Positions 9,365 through 19,125 of a stretch of 64,000 nucleotides of DNA are shown here, one piece after another. Source of the DNA: Bradyrhizobium sp. ISRA464 (GTDB taxonomy: Bacteria > Pseudomonadota > Alphaproteobacteria > Rhizobiales > Xanthobacteraceae). The translations under genes and the position numbers were made by a program. The notes under the pieces are model-generated. The model was not told the origin of the DNA. It made no database searches and saw nothing but the letters and a program-made list of their open reading frames with translations. The DNA lies in NCBI RefSeq assembly GCF_029910095.1, contig NZ_CP094526.1:186001-250000 (forward strand), read 5' to 3'. How positions within the stretch are numbered: position 1 is the stretch's first letter; the number at the start of each line of letters is the position of its first letter.

Positions 9365-10069
9365 GTGGATATCTACACCATCATCTTCCTGGCGCTGGCT
9401 GTGTTCATCTTCCTGCGCCTGCGCAGCGTCCTCGGACAGCGCACCGGAAGCGAGCGGCCGCCTTACGATCGCGCCGCACCCAACGTCGTTCAGCGCAGCC
9501 AGGATAACAATAACGTCGTTCCGATCCCGGGTTCGGTGATCGACCAACCCACCGCGGCACGCGTCGAGCCGACTGAACCGACCGACCGCTGGAAGGGGAT
9601 CGCCGAGCCCGGCACGGCGCTGGCGCAGGGTCTCGACGCGGTGGCTGCCCAGGACTCCTCGTTCGATCCGCGGCATTTCCTCTCGGGCGCCCGTTCGGCC
9701 TACGAGATGATCGTGCTGGCCTTCGCCAACGGCGACCGCCGGGCCCTCAAGGATTTATTATCGACCGAGGTCTATGAAAGCTTCGAGGCCGCGATCAAGG
9801 ACCGCGAGAAGCACGAGCAGAAGACCGAGACGCGGTTCGTGTCGATCGACAAGGCCGAGATCGTCAACGCGGAGACGCGCGATCGCACGGCGCAGCTGAC
9901 CGTCCGCTTCGTGTCGCAGATGATTTCGGTCACGCGCGACAAGGCGGGCACGATTGTCGACGGCAGCCCGGACAAGGTGGCCGACATCACCGATGTCTGG
10001 ACGTTCGCCCGTGACTCGACTTCCCGCGATCCGAACTGGAAGCTGGTTGGTACTGGAAGCGCTAACTAA
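9365..10069 (+). CDS. Tim44/TimA family membrane-associated protein
   Basis: Homologue of the mitochondrial Tim44 C-terminal domain, found in alphaproteobacteria and probably linked to inner-membrane protein handling. The GTG start at 9365 gives VDIYTIIFLALAVFIFLRLRSVLGQRTG, one N-terminal membrane helix followed by a linker. The Tim44-like domain spans about residues 95-230 (FLSGARSAYEMIVLAFANGDRRALKDLL, then VWTFARD, DPNWKLV). An in-frame ATG at 9155 would add 70 unconserved residues, so it was rejected. The 3' end overlaps the start region of mltA, suggesting coupled translation. A location beside secB fits a role in export. Confidence 0.85.
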   Translation: MDIYTIIFLALAVFIFLRLRSVLGQRTGSERPPYDRAAPNVVQRSQDNNNVVPIPGSVIDQPTAARVEPTEPTDRWKGIAEPGTALAQGLDAVAAQDSSFDPRHFLSGARSAYEMIVLAFANGDRRALKDLLSTEVYESFEAAIKDREKHEQKTETRFVSIDKAEIVNAETRDRTAQLTVRFVSQMISVTRDKAGTIVDGSPDKVADITDVWTFARDSTSRDPNWKLVGTGSAN

Positions 10070-11690
10070 ACATCTCAGTTATGGGCGCCTTGCCGTTGCG
10101 AGTTGCGCGCTCGCGATACTGTGTTCCACGGCGGCGATAGGCGCACATTACCGGGCGAAACGGCACGCACCGGCGCGGCACGAGCCTACGCGCCAGGTTC
10201 CCTATCCCAAGCTTGAATTGCCGCTGCAGGTCAGCGGCAGCCAGTATGAGCCGCTTACCTGGGCCACGATTCCCGGCTGGAACGACGACGACCACCTCGC
10301 GGCCTACAAGGCGTTTCGGACGAGCTGCAAGCCGATCGCGGCCCAGCAAGGGCTACCTCCGGAATCGAAGGCGCTCGGCAGCTCGCTGCGCGATCCCTGC
10401 CGGATCGCCAAACGGCTCGAGCCGACCGACAGCGCGCGGGCCAAGGAATTCTTCGAGCAGAACTTCGTACCCCTGCGCATCTCGCGGCTCGGGGAAGACG
10501 CAGGCTTTGTCACCGGCTATTACGAGCCGGTGCTCGAGGGCTCGCGGACGCAGACCGACGTCTACAACGTTCCCGTCTATCGCCGCCCGTCCAACCTGTT
10601 CGTGCGCGGCAAGACACAGGACTCGGTCGGCCTGCCCAACAGCGGGCCGGTGTACCGCAAGATCGGCCGGCGCAAGCTCGTGCCCTATTATGACCGCGCC
10701 CAGATCGAGGATGGCGCGATTGCCGGACGCGGCCTGGAGATCTGCTGGCTGAAGAGCCAGACCGACCTTCTGTTCGCGCAGATCCAGGGCTCGGCGCGGA
10801 TCAAGCTGACCGACGGCACCACGCTGCGCATCAATTATGATGCGCATAACGGTTACCCCTATACGCCGGTCGGACGCATCCTGATCGATCGCGGCATCAT
10901 CGCGAAGGACCAGATGTCGATGCAGAAGATCAGGGAGTGGATGGAGCAGAACCCCGACGGCGCCAAGGAGCTGCGCCGGCAGAACCGCTCTTACATCTTC
11001 TTCCGTGAAGTTCCGCTGTCGGAGAAGGATGAAGCGGTGGGCGCGCAAGGCGTGCCGTTGACGCCGGGCCGCTCGATCGCGGTCGACAAGGCGCTGCATG
11101 TCTATGGCACGCCGTTCTTCATCGAGGGCGTGCTGCCGATCGAATCCGAGCAGTCGAAGACGCCGTTCCACCGGTTGATGATCGCGCAGGACACGGGCTC
11201 TGCGATTGTGGGTCCTGCGCGCGCCGATCTTTATTTCGGCGCCGGCGCGGATGCTGGGAAGGTGTCGGGTCGCCTGCGGAATAATATGCAGTTCGTCATG
11301 CTGGTCCCGAAGGGTCTCGATCCGGTCGCTCGCGGCCGCAAGCTGCCGATTCCCGACGCCCGGCCGTCGGCCAGGATCGCAAAGCTGTTCCCGCAGACCG
11401 ATCCACAGAAGGACAAGCCGGCGGCAAAGCCGGCCGACGCGCCTGTTGCACCTGTGACCAAGGATGCGGCCAAGGATGCGCCCAAGGGTGCGGCGAAAGA
11501 TACGACCGGCAATGTAACCAAAGGCCCGACCGCCACGAAAGCCACAGCATCTCCGGCGACGACAGGCACGACAGCCCCTGTCGCGCAATCCGCGCCTGTG
11601 GCAGAACCGGTGCCGTTGCCGGCAGCCCGGCCTGGCATTATTCCGCAGCAACCGGAGAAGCGGCGCTCTCGCCATCGCGACGATCAATGA
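10047..11690 (+). CDS. mltA: Membrane-bound lytic murein transglycosylase A (MltA)
   Basis: Cleaves the glycan backbone of peptidoglycan, releasing 1,6-anhydromuropeptides. After an N-terminal hydrophobic anchor, the MltA barrel shows GFVTGYYEPVLEG, LLFAQIQGSARIKL, YIFFREV, GVPLTPGRSIAVD and the 3D-domain segment QDTGSAIVGPARADLYFG, which carries the catalytic aspartate. A long Ala/Lys/Pro/Thr-rich tail (roughly the last 100 residues) follows and looks disordered. The start is uncertain: no ATG fits, and a TTG at 10047 inside the end of the previous gene was taken; a CTG at 10053 is equally possible. The Smr gene overlaps the stop by 4 bases. Confidence 0.88.
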   Translation: MVLEALTKHLSYGRLAVASCALAILCSTAAIGAHYRAKRHAPARHEPTRQVPYPKLELPLQVSGSQYEPLTWATIPGWNDDDHLAAYKAFRTSCKPIAAQQGLPPESKALGSSLRDPCRIAKRLEPTDSARAKEFFEQNFVPLRISRLGEDAGFVTGYYEPVLEGSRTQTDVYNVPVYRRPSNLFVRGKTQDSVGLPNSGPVYRKIGRRKLVPYYDRAQIEDGAIAGRGLEICWLKSQTDLLFAQIQGSARIKLTDGTTLRINYDAHNGYPYTPVGRILIDRGIIAKDQMSMQKIREWMEQNPDGAKELRRQNRSYIFFREVPLSEKDEAVGAQGVPLTPGRSIAVDKALHVYGTPFFIEGVLPIESEQSKTPFHRLMIAQDTGSAIVGPARADLYFGAGADAGKVSGRLRNNMQFVMLVPKGLDPVARGRKLPIPDARPSARIAKLFPQTDPQKDKPAAKPADAPVAPVTKDAAKDAPKGAAKDTTGNVTKGPTATKATASPATTGTTAPVAQSAPVAEPVPLPAARPGIIPQQPEKRRSRHRDDQ

Positions 11691-12277
11691 AACGTCCCGC
11701 GCCGATCCTCGACCTCTCCGCTCCTTCGCGGCGCAAACGCGCGTTGAGCGAGGAGGAGCGCGCGCTCTGGGAGAGCGTGGCGAAACAGGTCAAGCCGCTG
11801 CGCAAGCGGCCGGTTGCCATCAAAGCACCCACCGTCGCCGCCGATCCGAGCACGCATCACGTCCCGGCAAAGCCTGTTCCGGTCAAGGCGGCGCCCGCGA
11901 AGGCCGCGCCGGCGCCGCGCCCGCATTTGCCGCCCCTGGCGCCAATCGGTCGCCGCGAGCGCGCCAAGCTGTCGCGCGGCAGGCAGGAGATCGACGCGCG
12001 GCTCGACCTGCACGGCATGACGCAGATGCGCGCGCATCGCGTGCTGTTCTCCTTCCTGCAGCGTGCCCACAGCGATGGGCTCACCTTCGTGCTCGTCATC
12101 ACCGGAAAGGGCAAGGTCGGCGGGTTGGACTCAGAGCGCGGCGTGCTGCGGCGCCAGGTGCCGGAATGGCTCAGCCTGCCGGAATTCCGTTCCTTGGTCG
12201 TCGGCTTCGAAGAGGCCCATATCGGCCATGGCGGCGAGGGCGCGCTCTATGTCCGAGTCCGCCGCGCGCGAGGCTAG
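11687..12277 (+). CDS. Smr (MutS2-related) domain protein
   Basis: Predicted Smr-type nuclease. The 196 residues have a basic, Ala/Pro-rich N-terminal half and a C-terminal Smr domain from about residue 100: ARLDLHGMTQMRAH (DLHG motif), VLVITGKGK (TGKG motif), VPEWL and GALYVRVRR. The gene overlaps mltA by ATGA, so the two are translationally coupled. The biological role of stand-alone Smr proteins in this position is not known to me. Confidence 0.85.
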   Translation: MKRPAPILDLSAPSRRKRALSEEERALWESVAKQVKPLRKRPVAIKAPTVAADPSTHHVPAKPVPVKAAPAKAAPAPRPHLPPLAPIGRRERAKLSRGRQEIDARLDLHGMTQMRAHRVLFSFLQRAHSDGLTFVLVITGKGKVGGLDSERGVLRRQVPEWLSLPEFRSLVVGFEEAHIGHGGEGALYVRVRRARG

Positions 12278-12371
12278 AGCGCTTTCGGGCGAAGTGGGCA
12301 CCAGTTCGCGTGAAGAAAACGCGTCACAACAAAATCTAGAGCTTCGGTTCTGATCCAATCAGAATCGATCA
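12275..12371. repeat. Intergenic palindromic repeat, family A
   Basis: Starts at the Smr stop codon. It shares segments such as TTCGCGTGAAGAAAACGCGT and TAGAGCTTCGGTTCTGAT with the copy at 61161-61267 (opposite orientation) and with fragments at 24398 and 57411. It separates convergent genes. Confidence 0.7.
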
Positions 12372-12374
12372 TGC

Positions 12375-13499
12375 TCAGAACGGCCTGATGATCCCGACGC
12401 GCGGGATCAGCGTCAGGATCCAGCCGAAGGTCGTCGTCCTGCGATCGTCTGACGGGATCACCGGCACCTCCTTCGAGGCCGGCAGCATCTTCACGGCGTG
12501 CAGCATCAGGAACATGCAGACCGCCCAGTTCGAGATCCAGCGAGAGTAGTCGAACACGATCACGAACATGATGGAAAAGCCGGCGCTGATAATGATGATC
12601 GCGGCGATTACGATCCGCCGGTGCAGCTCGCTTGCGAGCGCGTCGATCAGGCGCGCGAAATACCGCCAGAGCGGCGTGTGCAGCCAGATCAGCAGCGCGA
12701 ACACCGGGACGCCCAGGATGTTCGAGGGCATGCGCGCCCAGGTGTCCGTGATCTCCTTCGACAGCGGCTGGTACCAGATGTAGCCGAACTCAAGCAGGTC
12801 GGTTCGTGACGGGTCGGCCATCCGGCTCTGCAGGTGACGGAGAAATTCGTCATAGGGCACGTCGACGGTGCCGAGGAATTGCGCGGCGAGGAAGAGGATG
12901 CCGACTGCGGCCAGCGCCGCGACTCCCGCCACAGCGTTCCGCGACGTCACGCCCTGCACGAGATAGAAGCGCAGCACCAAGATGGCAGCGATGGTCGGCA
13001 CGTACATCAGCACGAAGATGTGGTGGATCAAGATCAGTACGATCGAGAACAGCGCGGCCACCAGCACATAGGCGATCGAGCGGGCCGGGATCAGCAACAG
13101 CACGATCGCCAGCGCGCAGCCATAGATGTCGAAATGGCCGAGCGAGAACATGAAGTTCTTCAGGAAGAACGGCGATCCCGCGGTGAAGACGAACAGTGGC
13201 CAATGCGCGTCGTCGAGCCCGAACGTGCGGCGGAAGAGCTTGACGAACAGGCCGAGCGTCACCAGCCAGATCGCGCCGCCCAGTGCAAATACCAGCCATA
13301 CCGGCACCTTGTCGGTGAACAGCGAGACGATCGCGCCGATCAGTGCGCGCTTGGTGAAGCCGTAGTGATAGTCGACCAGCAGGTGGATATAGGGGACGAA
13401 GGGCCGCAGCGTGATCTTGTAAAAGAATAGCCCGACCAGCACGGCGGCATTGACGGCAAGCATCACGCGCCAGGGATTTTTCCAGGCCGGCAGATTCAT
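12375..13499 (-). CDS. Multi-pass membrane protein of unknown function
   Basis: Not recognised. The 374-residue protein has about eight to ten hydrophobic segments separated by short loops, with aromatic- and Arg-rich turns and a basic N-terminus (MNLPAWKNPWRVML). The motif DYHYGFTKRALIGAI in the first periplasmic/cytoplasmic loop recalls membrane glycosyltransferase or polymerase-like proteins such as EpsG types, but this is only a resemblance. The ATG at 13499 was preferred to one 12 codons upstream. It is convergent with the Smr gene across a repeat and lies downstream of hslU with another repeat between. Confidence 0.7.
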   Translation of the reverse strand: MNLPAWKNPWRVMLAVNAAVLVGLFFYKITLRPFVPYIHLLVDYHYGFTKRALIGAIVSLFTDKVPVWLVFALGGAIWLVTLGLFVKLFRRTFGLDDAHWPLFVFTAGSPFFLKNFMFSLGHFDIYGCALAIVLLLIPARSIAYVLVAALFSIVLILIHHIFVLMYVPTIAAILVLRFYLVQGVTSRNAVAGVAALAAVGILFLAAQFLGTVDVPYDEFLRHLQSRMADPSRTDLLEFGYIWYQPLSKEITDTWARMPSNILGVPVFALLIWLHTPLWRYFARLIDALASELHRRIVIAAIIIISAGFSIMFVIVFDYSRWISNWAVCMFLMLHAVKMLPASKEVPVIPSDDRRTTTFGWILTLIPRVGIIRPF

Positions 13500-13570
13500 C
13501 GATCGTCCACCACGTCGCCCCGACCTGGTGCGCAATTGCGCACCAGGGCCGGGCCTATGACCACCAGAAC

Positions 13571-13694
13571 TAGAGCATGATCCGGACCCGGAGGGCCGCG
13601 TCAGCGCAAGGTGTGAAGCGGTTTTCCGAAAAGATCATGCTCAAACAAGAAGCTAAAGCGCGATGACGAGTCAACGCAATCTCATCGCGCTTTA
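13571..13694. repeat. Intergenic palindromic repeats, family B plus a 13-bp-stem hairpin
   Basis: AGAGCATGATCCGGA pairs loosely with TTTTCCGAAAAGATCATGCT, followed by a perfect hairpin: TAAAGCGCGATGA (13654-13666) with TCATCGCGCTTTA (13682-13694). The hairpin lies 92 bases past the hslU stop and could end that transcript. The same family appears at 16983 and 19904. Confidence 0.7.
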
Positions 13695-13785
13695 GTTCTT
13701 AGACGGGATAGCGGCCCGAGTCTTGGTTCAATGCGGGCAGCGATGGTTGTCGGCCCCGACCTGCGTCGGAGCGAGAGATGCCGGA

Positions 13786-15093
13786 TCAGAGAATGAACCG
13801 GCTTAGATCGGCGTTCTTGGCGAGATCGCCGACGTGCTTCGTCACATAGTCGGCATCAACCTGGATGGTCTCGCCATGGCGGTCGGGCGCGGTGAAGGAG
13901 ATGTCGTCCAGCACCCGCTCCATCACGGTCTGCAGCCGCCGCGCGCCGATGTTCTCGACCGTCGAGTTGACGGCGACCGCGACGTCGGCCAGCGCGTCGA
14001 TCGCAGCGTCGGTGATGTCGAGCGTCACGCCCTCGGTCTTCATCAACGCGACATACTGCTTGATCAGCGACACCTCGGGCTCGGTCAGGATCCGGCGCAT
14101 GTCGTCGCGGGTGAGCGCCTGCAGCTCGACACGGATCGGCAGGCGGCCCTGCAGCTCGGGCAGCAGGTCCGACGGCTTCGCGATGTGGAACGCACCGGAG
14201 GCGATGAACAGCACGTGGTCGGTCTTGACCGCGCCGTGTTTGGTCGAGACGGTCGTGCCTTCGATCAGCGGCAGCAGGTCGCGCTGCACGCCCTCGCGCG
14301 ACACGTCGCCGCCGCCGGCGCGGTTCTCGCGCACACAGATCTTGTCGATCTCGTCGAGGAAGACGATGCCGTTATTCTCGACCGCGTTGATGGCTTCCTG
14401 CACCAGCTGGTCGGTGTCGAGCAGCTTGTCGGATTCCTCGTTGACCAGGATCTCGTGCGAGCCTTCGACGGTCAAGCGGCGCGTCTTGCTGCGGCCGCCC
14501 ATCTTGCCGAAGATATCGCCGAGCGAGATGGCGCCCATCTGGGCGCCGGGCATGCCGGGAATCTCGAACATCGGCATGCCGCTGCCGGATGACTGTGTCT
14601 CGATCTCGATTTCCTTGTCGTTGAGCTCGCCGGCGCGCAGCTTTTTGCGGAACGATTCGCGAGTTCCGGCGCTCGCCGCCGGCCCCACCAGCGCATCCAG
14701 CACACGTTCTTCGGCGGCGAGCTGGGCGCGGGCGTGGACGTCCTTGCGCTTGCGCTCGCGGGTTTGCGCGATCGCCACCTCGACGAGGTCGCGGATGATC
14801 TGCTCGACGTCGCGGCCGACATAGCCGACCTCGGTGAACTTGGTGGCTTCGACCTTGAGGAACGGTGCGCCCGCGAGCTTGGCGAGCCGCCGCGCGATCT
14901 CGGTCTTGCCGACGCCGGTCGGCCCGATCATCAGGATGTTCTTGGGCAGAACCTCCTCGCGCAGGGAACCGTCGAGCTGCAGCCGCCGCCAGCGGTTGCG
15001 AAGCGCAATCGATACCGCACGCTTGGCATCGGTCTGGCCGACGATGAAGCGGTCAAGTTCAGAAACAATTTCACGGGGGGAGAAGTCGGTCAT
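13786..15093 (-). CDS. hslU: ATP-dependent protease ATPase subunit HslU
   Basis: AAA+ unfoldase of the HslUV (ClpYQ) protease. The 435 residues open with [34 protein letters not shown], then Walker [10 protein letters not shown] (about 62-70) and [14 protein letters not shown]. They continue with the inserted I domain, Walker [12 protein letters not shown] and the sensor region [18 protein letters not shown]. The C-terminal DLSRFIL matches the tail that docks into HslV. It is the third gene of the minus-strand set hslV-GNAT-hslU. Confidence 0.98.
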   Translation of the reverse strand: MTDFSPREIVSELDRFIVGQTDAKRAVSIALRNRWRRLQLDGSLREEVLPKNILMIGPTGVGKTEIARRLAKLAGAPFLKVEATKFTEVGYVGRDVEQIIRDLVEVAIAQTRERKRKDVHARAQLAAEERVLDALVGPAASAGTRESFRKKLRAGELNDKEIEIETQSSGSGMPMFEIPGMPGAQMGAISLGDIFGKMGGRSKTRRLTVEGSHEILVNEESDKLLDTDQLVQEAINAVENNGIVFLDEIDKICVRENRAGGGDVSREGVQRDLLPLIEGTTVSTKHGAVKTDHVLFIASGAFHIAKPSDLLPELQGRLPIRVELQALTRDDMRRILTEPEVSLIKQYVALMKTEGVTLDITDAAIDALADVAVAVNSTVENIGARRLQTVMERVLDDISFTAPDRHGETIQVDADYVTKHVGDLAKNADLSRFIL

Positions 15094-15156
15094 TGGCTCT
15101 AGCTAGGTTGAAAGAACTCTATCGGCAAGCATTGTTCCGGACCTGCGACCTCGACG

Positions 15157-15642
15157 TCATCTGTCGCGGATCATCAGCAGCGCAGGTCCGTCAGGCGTGT
15201 CGATCATGTGCATCTTGCGGAAACCCGCCTTTTCGTAGGCGCGCACCGCGCGTGTGTTAGTCGGATCGGGGTCGGTCACCACCCGCGGCGTCTCCAGCGC
15301 CAGCCGTCCGTCAACAAAGGCGCGGATCAGGGCTGGGCCATGGCCGCGCTCGATCATGGCGGGCTCGCCGATGAAAAGATCGATGCCGCGCGTGCCTTTT
15401 GGCTGCGCGCCGAAGCCGGAATCCCACGCCGTCACGTCATAGCACTGGATGTAGCCGAATTCGCCGTCGTCAGCCGAGACGATGAACTGCTCCATGGCCG
15501 GCTCCTCGAGGTCGCCGCTGAGAAGCGCATATTGCTCGGCCGGATCGCCCCACCACGCCCGGACGTGCGGCAACGCAAGCCACCGCTTGATCTGCGGCAG
15601 GTCGGCCGACGTCATCGGGCGGAAGCGGTAGTCGCAGGCCAC
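15157..15642 (-). CDS. GNAT family N-acetyltransferase (aminoglycoside 6'-acetyltransferase-like)
   Basis: The 161 residues show YRFRPMTSADLPQIKRWLALPHVRAWW at the N-terminus, a pattern shared with AAC(6')-type and related GNAT enzymes. GIDLFIGEPAMIERGHGPALIRAF is the acetyl-CoA-binding motif A region, and DPDPTNTRAVRAYEKAGFRKM is motif B. It starts at a GTG (15642) three bases after the hslV stop and lies between hslV and hslU, so all three are probably one operon. The acceptor is unknown; similarity to aminoglycoside acetyltransferases does not by itself mean resistance. An internal ATG at 15615 is an alternative start. Confidence 0.85.
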   Translation of the reverse strand: MACDYRFRPMTSADLPQIKRWLALPHVRAWWGDPAEQYALLSGDLEEPAMEQFIVSADDGEFGYIQCYDVTAWDSGFGAQPKGTRGIDLFIGEPAMIERGHGPALIRAFVDGRLALETPRVVTDPDPTNTRAVRAYEKAGFRKMHMIDTPDGPALLMIRDR

Positions 15643-15644
15643 GC

Positions 15645-16202
15645 TCAGCCGCCCACGGTTTCGATCGTCACGTTCCGGTTGGTGTAGACGCAGATATCGG
15701 CGGCGATATCCAGCGCGCGGCGCACGATGGTCTCGGCGTCCTTGTCGGTGTCGATGAGCGCTCGCGCCGCGGCGAGCGCATAATTGCCGCCCGAGCCGAT
15801 AGCCATGACCCCGGCCTCCGGCTCCAGCACGTCGCCGGTGCCGGTCAGCACCAGGGAGACGTCCTTGTCGGCGACGATCATCATGGCCTCCAGGCGCCGC
15901 AGGTAGCGGTCGGTGCGCCAATCCTTGGCGAGCTCCACGGCCGCCCGGGTCAACTGGCCCGGATATTGTTCCAGCTTGCTTTCGAGCCGCTCGAACAGGG
16001 TGAAAGCGTCGGCCGTTGCGCCGGCGAAGCCGCCGATCACGTCGCCCTTGCCGATCCGGCGGACTTTCTTGGCATTGGCCTTGATCACCGTCTGGCCGAT
16101 CGAGACCTGCCCGTCGCCGCCGATCACCACCTTGCCGCCCTTGCGGACGGAGCAAATCGTGGTGCCATGCCAGCCGGACGGCTCATTTGGAGATGCTTGC
16201 AT
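15645..16202 (-). CDS. hslV: ATP-dependent protease proteolytic subunit HslV
   Basis: Threonine peptidase that forms the double hexamer of HslUV. The 185-residue precursor carries [23 protein letters not shown]; cleavage before the first Thr of TTI exposes the catalytic residue. [24 protein letters not shown] and [14 protein letters not shown] are family hallmarks. The roughly 13-residue leader is longer than in E. coli but usual in rhizobia. It is divergent from hisB; the upstream gap holds no certain heat-shock promoter. Confidence 0.97.
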   Translation of the reverse strand: MQASPNEPSGWHGTTICSVRKGGKVVIGGDGQVSIGQTVIKANAKKVRRIGKGDVIGGFAGATADAFTLFERLESKLEQYPGQLTRAAVELAKDWRTDRYLRRLEAMMIVADKDVSLVLTGTGDVLEPEAGVMAIGSGGNYALAAARALIDTDKDAETIVRRALDIAADICVYTNRNVTIETVGG

Positions 16203-16382
16203 AGGTTACCTCTCTTGGGCGCAGATTTAGGCGGTCGGGCAGGGGGTTACAATCGGACGATTTGGCAAGGAATTCCGGTCACCATGGCCAGAAGTCGGGC
16301 ATTTCGACGTCATCCCGCAGTAGCGAAGGTGACATCAGCCTGTTAAAAGACCGGCGTTTTCGGCACGGGAAAGCTCATTTTC

Positions 16383-16976
16383 ATGCGCACGGCAACCATC
16401 AAGCGCAAGACCAAGGAGACCGACATCGAGGTGACGGTCAACCTCGACGGAGCGGGCGTATCCACGGTTTCGACCGGGATCGGCTTCTTCGACCATATGC
16501 TCGACCTCTTGGCCCGGCATTCGCGCATCGACATCACGGTGAAGGCGGATGGCGATCTCCATGTCGATTACCACCACACCACCGAAGACGTCGGCATCGC
16601 GCTCGGGCAGGCCGTGAAGCAGGCGCTCGGCAACATGGCCGGCATCACCCGCTATGCCTCGATCCACATGCCGATGGACGAGACGCTGTCGCGCGTCGTG
16701 ATCGACATTTCCGGCCGCCCGATGCTGGTGTTCAGGGTCGAATTCCCGCGCGACAAGATCGGCGAGTTCGACACCGAGCTGGTGCGCGAGTGGTTCAACG
16801 CGTTCGCGATGAACGCCGGCGTGACTCTGCACGTCGAGACCCTATATGGCGAGAACAGCCACCATATCGCCGAATCCTGCTTCAAGGGTTTGGCCAGGGC
16901 GCTGCGAACGGCGGTCGCGATCGATCCGCGCAATCAGGGCGAGGTGCCCTCGACGAAAGGTCGGCTCGGCAGCTGA
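16383..16976 (+). CDS. hisB: Imidazoleglycerol-phosphate dehydratase
   Basis: Sixth step of histidine synthesis, Mn-dependent. The 197-residue monofunctional enzyme shows the metal-binding repeats [17 protein letters not shown] and [12 protein letters not shown] in the first half and [19 protein letters not shown] in the second. Length is normal for the single-domain form, without the phosphatase domain of enteric HisB. It is the first gene of the his cluster on the plus strand, divergent from hslV. Confidence 0.97.
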   Translation: MRTATIKRKTKETDIEVTVNLDGAGVSTVSTGIGFFDHMLDLLARHSRIDITVKADGDLHVDYHHTTEDVGIALGQAVKQALGNMAGITRYASIHMPMDETLSRVVIDISGRPMLVFRVEFPRDKIGEFDTELVREWFNAFAMNAGVTLHVETLYGENSHHIAESCFKGLARALRTAVAIDPRNQGEVPSTKGRLGS

Positions 16977-16982
16977 TACGGG

Positions 16983-17029
16983 AGCATGATCGGAAAAGCG
17001 GGTGCAGGTTTTCCGAAAGATCGTGCTCA
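16983..17029. repeat. Intergenic palindromic repeat, family B
   Basis: AGCATGATCGGAAAA and TTTTCCGAAAGATCGTGCT form an imperfect palindrome between hisB and the DUF2628 gene, inside the presumed his transcript. Confidence 0.65.
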
Positions 17030-17059
17030 AAGAAGAGACTATCCTCGGCGGAGATTTCG

Positions 17060-17587
17060 ATGCCGGTCTACACAGTGCATGCCCCCGTGGCTAATGGCGC
17101 CGATCTTGCGGCGACCGACAAGTTCACTTTCGTGCGCGATGGCTTCCATTTCTGGGCCGCCGTCGCGAGCGTGATCTGGCTTGCCTGGAACCGGCTATGG
17201 CTGGCGCTGGTCGGCTGGATCATCCTTAGCTTTGCCATCGATTTCGGACTGGCCAGGCTCGGCGTCGGGCGCGGCGCGATCTTTTTCGTCGATCTGGTGC
17301 TGATGCTGCTGATGGGGTTCGAGGCGTCAAGCCTGCGACGCTGGACTTTGTCACGGGGCAAGTGGCGGCAGCTCGACATCGTCGTGGCCGATGACGAGGA
17401 GACCGCCGAGCGCCGCTTCTTCCAGCGCTGGACCGCCCGCCATCGTGGCATCGTCAACGATCAAGGGTCAGTCGACCGCGGCGCGCCGCCACCGACCCGG
17501 AATATTCCGGGACAGCCGTTCTCAAAACCACCGCCGCCGCAAGGCAGCATTATCGGATTGTTTCCAGAGCCAGGAGGATCGCGATGA
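17060..17587 (+). CDS. DUF2628 small membrane protein in the his operon
   Basis: The 175-residue protein has an N-terminal soluble segment ([31 protein letters not shown]), then two or three closely spaced hydrophobic helices, a short basic loop, a [14 protein letters not shown] segment and a Pro-rich tail. This matches the DUF2628 pattern that recurs inside rhizobial his clusters. Its stop overlaps the hisH start by ATGA, so it is co-translated with hisH. Function unknown; nothing in it suggests a histidine enzyme. Confidence 0.8.
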   Translation: MPVYTVHAPVANGADLAATDKFTFVRDGFHFWAAVASVIWLAWNRLWLALVGWIILSFAIDFGLARLGVGRGAIFFVDLVLMLLMGFEASSLRRWTLSRGKWRQLDIVVADDEETAERRFFQRWTARHRGIVNDQGSVDRGAPPPTRNIPGQPFSKPPPPQGSIIGLFPEPGGSR

Positions 17588-18231
17588 CAGTTGCAATCAT
17601 CGATTACGGCTCCGGCAACCTGCATTCCGCGGCGAAAGCGTTCGAGCGCGCCGCGCGCAGCATGGAGGATCCGCAAGCAATCAAGGTGACGCGCGATCCC
17701 GACGCGGTGTATCGCGCCGATCGCATCGTGCTGCCTGGCGTCGGCGCCTTTGCCGACTGCCGCCGTGGCGTCGACGCGGTCGACGGCATGCTCGAAGCGC
17801 TCACCGAGGCGGTGCGGGTCAAGGCGCGGCCGTTCTTCGGCATCTGCGTTGGCATGCAGCTGATGGCGACGCGCGGCAAGGAGCATGTCACGACCGAGGG
17901 CTTCAACTGGATCGGCGGCGACGTCGTCAAGATCGAGCCGCGCGATGAAAGCCTCAAGGTCCCGCACATGGGCTGGAACACGCTCGACCTCGTCCGCGAG
18001 CACCCGGTGCTGGAGCGGCTGCCGCTCGGGCCGAAGGGCCGTCACGCCTATTTCGTGCACTCCTACCACCTCGCCGCCGCCGAGGCCGACGTGCTGGCAC
18101 GCGCCGATTATGGCGGGCCGGTCACCGCGATCGTCGCCAAGGACACCGCCATTGGCACCCAGTTTCACCCCGAGAAGAGCCAGCGCTTCGGCCTTGCCCT
18201 GATCTCGAATTTCTTGAAGTGGAAGCCGTGA
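17584..18231 (+). CDS. hisH: Imidazole glycerol phosphate synthase, glutaminase subunit
   Basis: Class I glutamine amidotransferase that feeds ammonia to HisF. The 215 residues contain [11 protein letters not shown] at the start, [10 protein letters not shown], the nucleophile elbow GICVGMQLM with the catalytic Cys, and the catalytic His in [11 protein letters not shown] near the C-terminus. Length normal. It overlaps the DUF2628 gene by 4 bases. Confidence 0.97.
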   Translation: MTVAIIDYGSGNLHSAAKAFERAARSMEDPQAIKVTRDPDAVYRADRIVLPGVGAFADCRRGVDAVDGMLEALTEAVRVKARPFFGICVGMQLMATRGKEHVTTEGFNWIGGDVVKIEPRDESLKVPHMGWNTLDLVREHPVLERLPLGPKGRHAYFVHSYHLAAAEADVLARADYGGPVTAIVAKDTAIGTQFHPEKSQRFGLALISNFLKWKP

Positions 18232-18242
18232 TGGCCGCGCCT

Positions 18243-18360
18243 CTAGTTACCTCGCCCCTTGTGGGGGAGGTCGAATGCGAAGCATTCGGGAGGGGGGTAA
18301 GCCACAAGCACCGTGTCCGCGGCTACCCCCCACCCAACCCTCCCCCACAAAGGGGGAGGG
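18243..18360. repeat. Intergenic palindromic repeat, family C
   Basis: Arms rich in CTCCCCC/GGGGGAG: TACCTCGCCCCTTGTGGGGGAGG at one end and CCTCCCCCACAAAGGGGGAGG at the other, with an internal GCGAAGCATTCG hairpin. Related copies lie at 43590, 53600 and 56603. It sits between hisH and hisA. Confidence 0.7.
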
Positions 18361-18375
18361 AGCAGGCAACAGAGC

Positions 18376-19116
18376 ATGATCCTCTTTCCCGCGGTTGATC
18401 TGAAGAACGGCCAGTGCGTGCGCCTGGAGCAGGGCGACATGGCGCGCGCCACCGTGTTCAACCTCGATCCAGCGGCCCAGGCGCGCAGCTTCGCCGCGCA
18501 GGGCTTCGAATACCTGCACGTCGTCGATCTCGATGGCGCCTTTGCCGGCAAGCCGATGAATGCCCACGCCGTGGAAGCGATGCAGAAGGCTGTCACCATG
18601 CCGGTGCAGCTCGGCGGCGGCATCCGCGACCTCAAGACCATCGAAGCCTGGCTCGACAAGGGCATCACGCGGGTGATCATCGGCACCGCGGCGGTGCGCG
18701 ATCCTGAGCTCGTGAAGGGCGCGGCGAGGAAATTCCCCGGCCGGGTGGCGGTCGGCCTCGATGCACGCGACGGCAAGGTCGCGGTCGAAGGCTGGGCGGA
18801 GACGTCGCAGGTGACCGCGCTCGAGATCGCGCAGCGCTTCGAGGATGCCGGCGTCGCCGCGATCATCTTCACCGACATCGCCCGCGACGGCCTGCTCAAG
18901 GGGCTCAACCTCGATGCCACGATCGCGCTCGCCGATCGCATTTCGATTCCCGTGATCGCTTCCGGCGGCTTTGCCTCGATCGACGACGTCAAGGCGCTGC
19001 TCGAGCCGCGGGCGAGGAAGCTTGCCGGCGCCATCGTCGGGCGCGCGCTCTACGACGGACGGCTCGATCCAGCCGCCGCGCTTGAGCTGATCAAGAACGC
19101 TCGAACCGCGGCCTAG
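18376..19116 (+). CDS. hisA: Phosphoribosylformimino-5-aminoimidazole carboxamide ribotide isomerase
   Basis: TIM-barrel isomerase, fourth step of histidine synthesis. The 246 residues show [16 protein letters not shown] with the catalytic Asp in strand 1, [28 protein letters not shown], and [14 protein letters not shown] with the second catalytic Asp in strand 5. The start at 18376 is set by the family N-terminus; an upstream in-frame ATG lies within the repeat. hisF follows after 9 bases. Confidence 0.97.
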   Translation: MILFPAVDLKNGQCVRLEQGDMARATVFNLDPAAQARSFAAQGFEYLHVVDLDGAFAGKPMNAHAVEAMQKAVTMPVQLGGGIRDLKTIEAWLDKGITRVIIGTAAVRDPELVKGAARKFPGRVAVGLDARDGKVAVEGWAETSQVTALEIAQRFEDAGVAAIIFTDIARDGLLKGLNLDATIALADRISIPVIASGGFASIDDVKALLEPRARKLAGAIVGRALYDGRLDPAAALELIKNARTAA

Positions 19117-19125
19117 GAGAAGACC

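Noticed and set aside
15643..16155. N-terminal extension of the GNAT gene across hslV
   Set aside because: Out-of-frame reading of hslV; the family domain starts only after the hslV stop.
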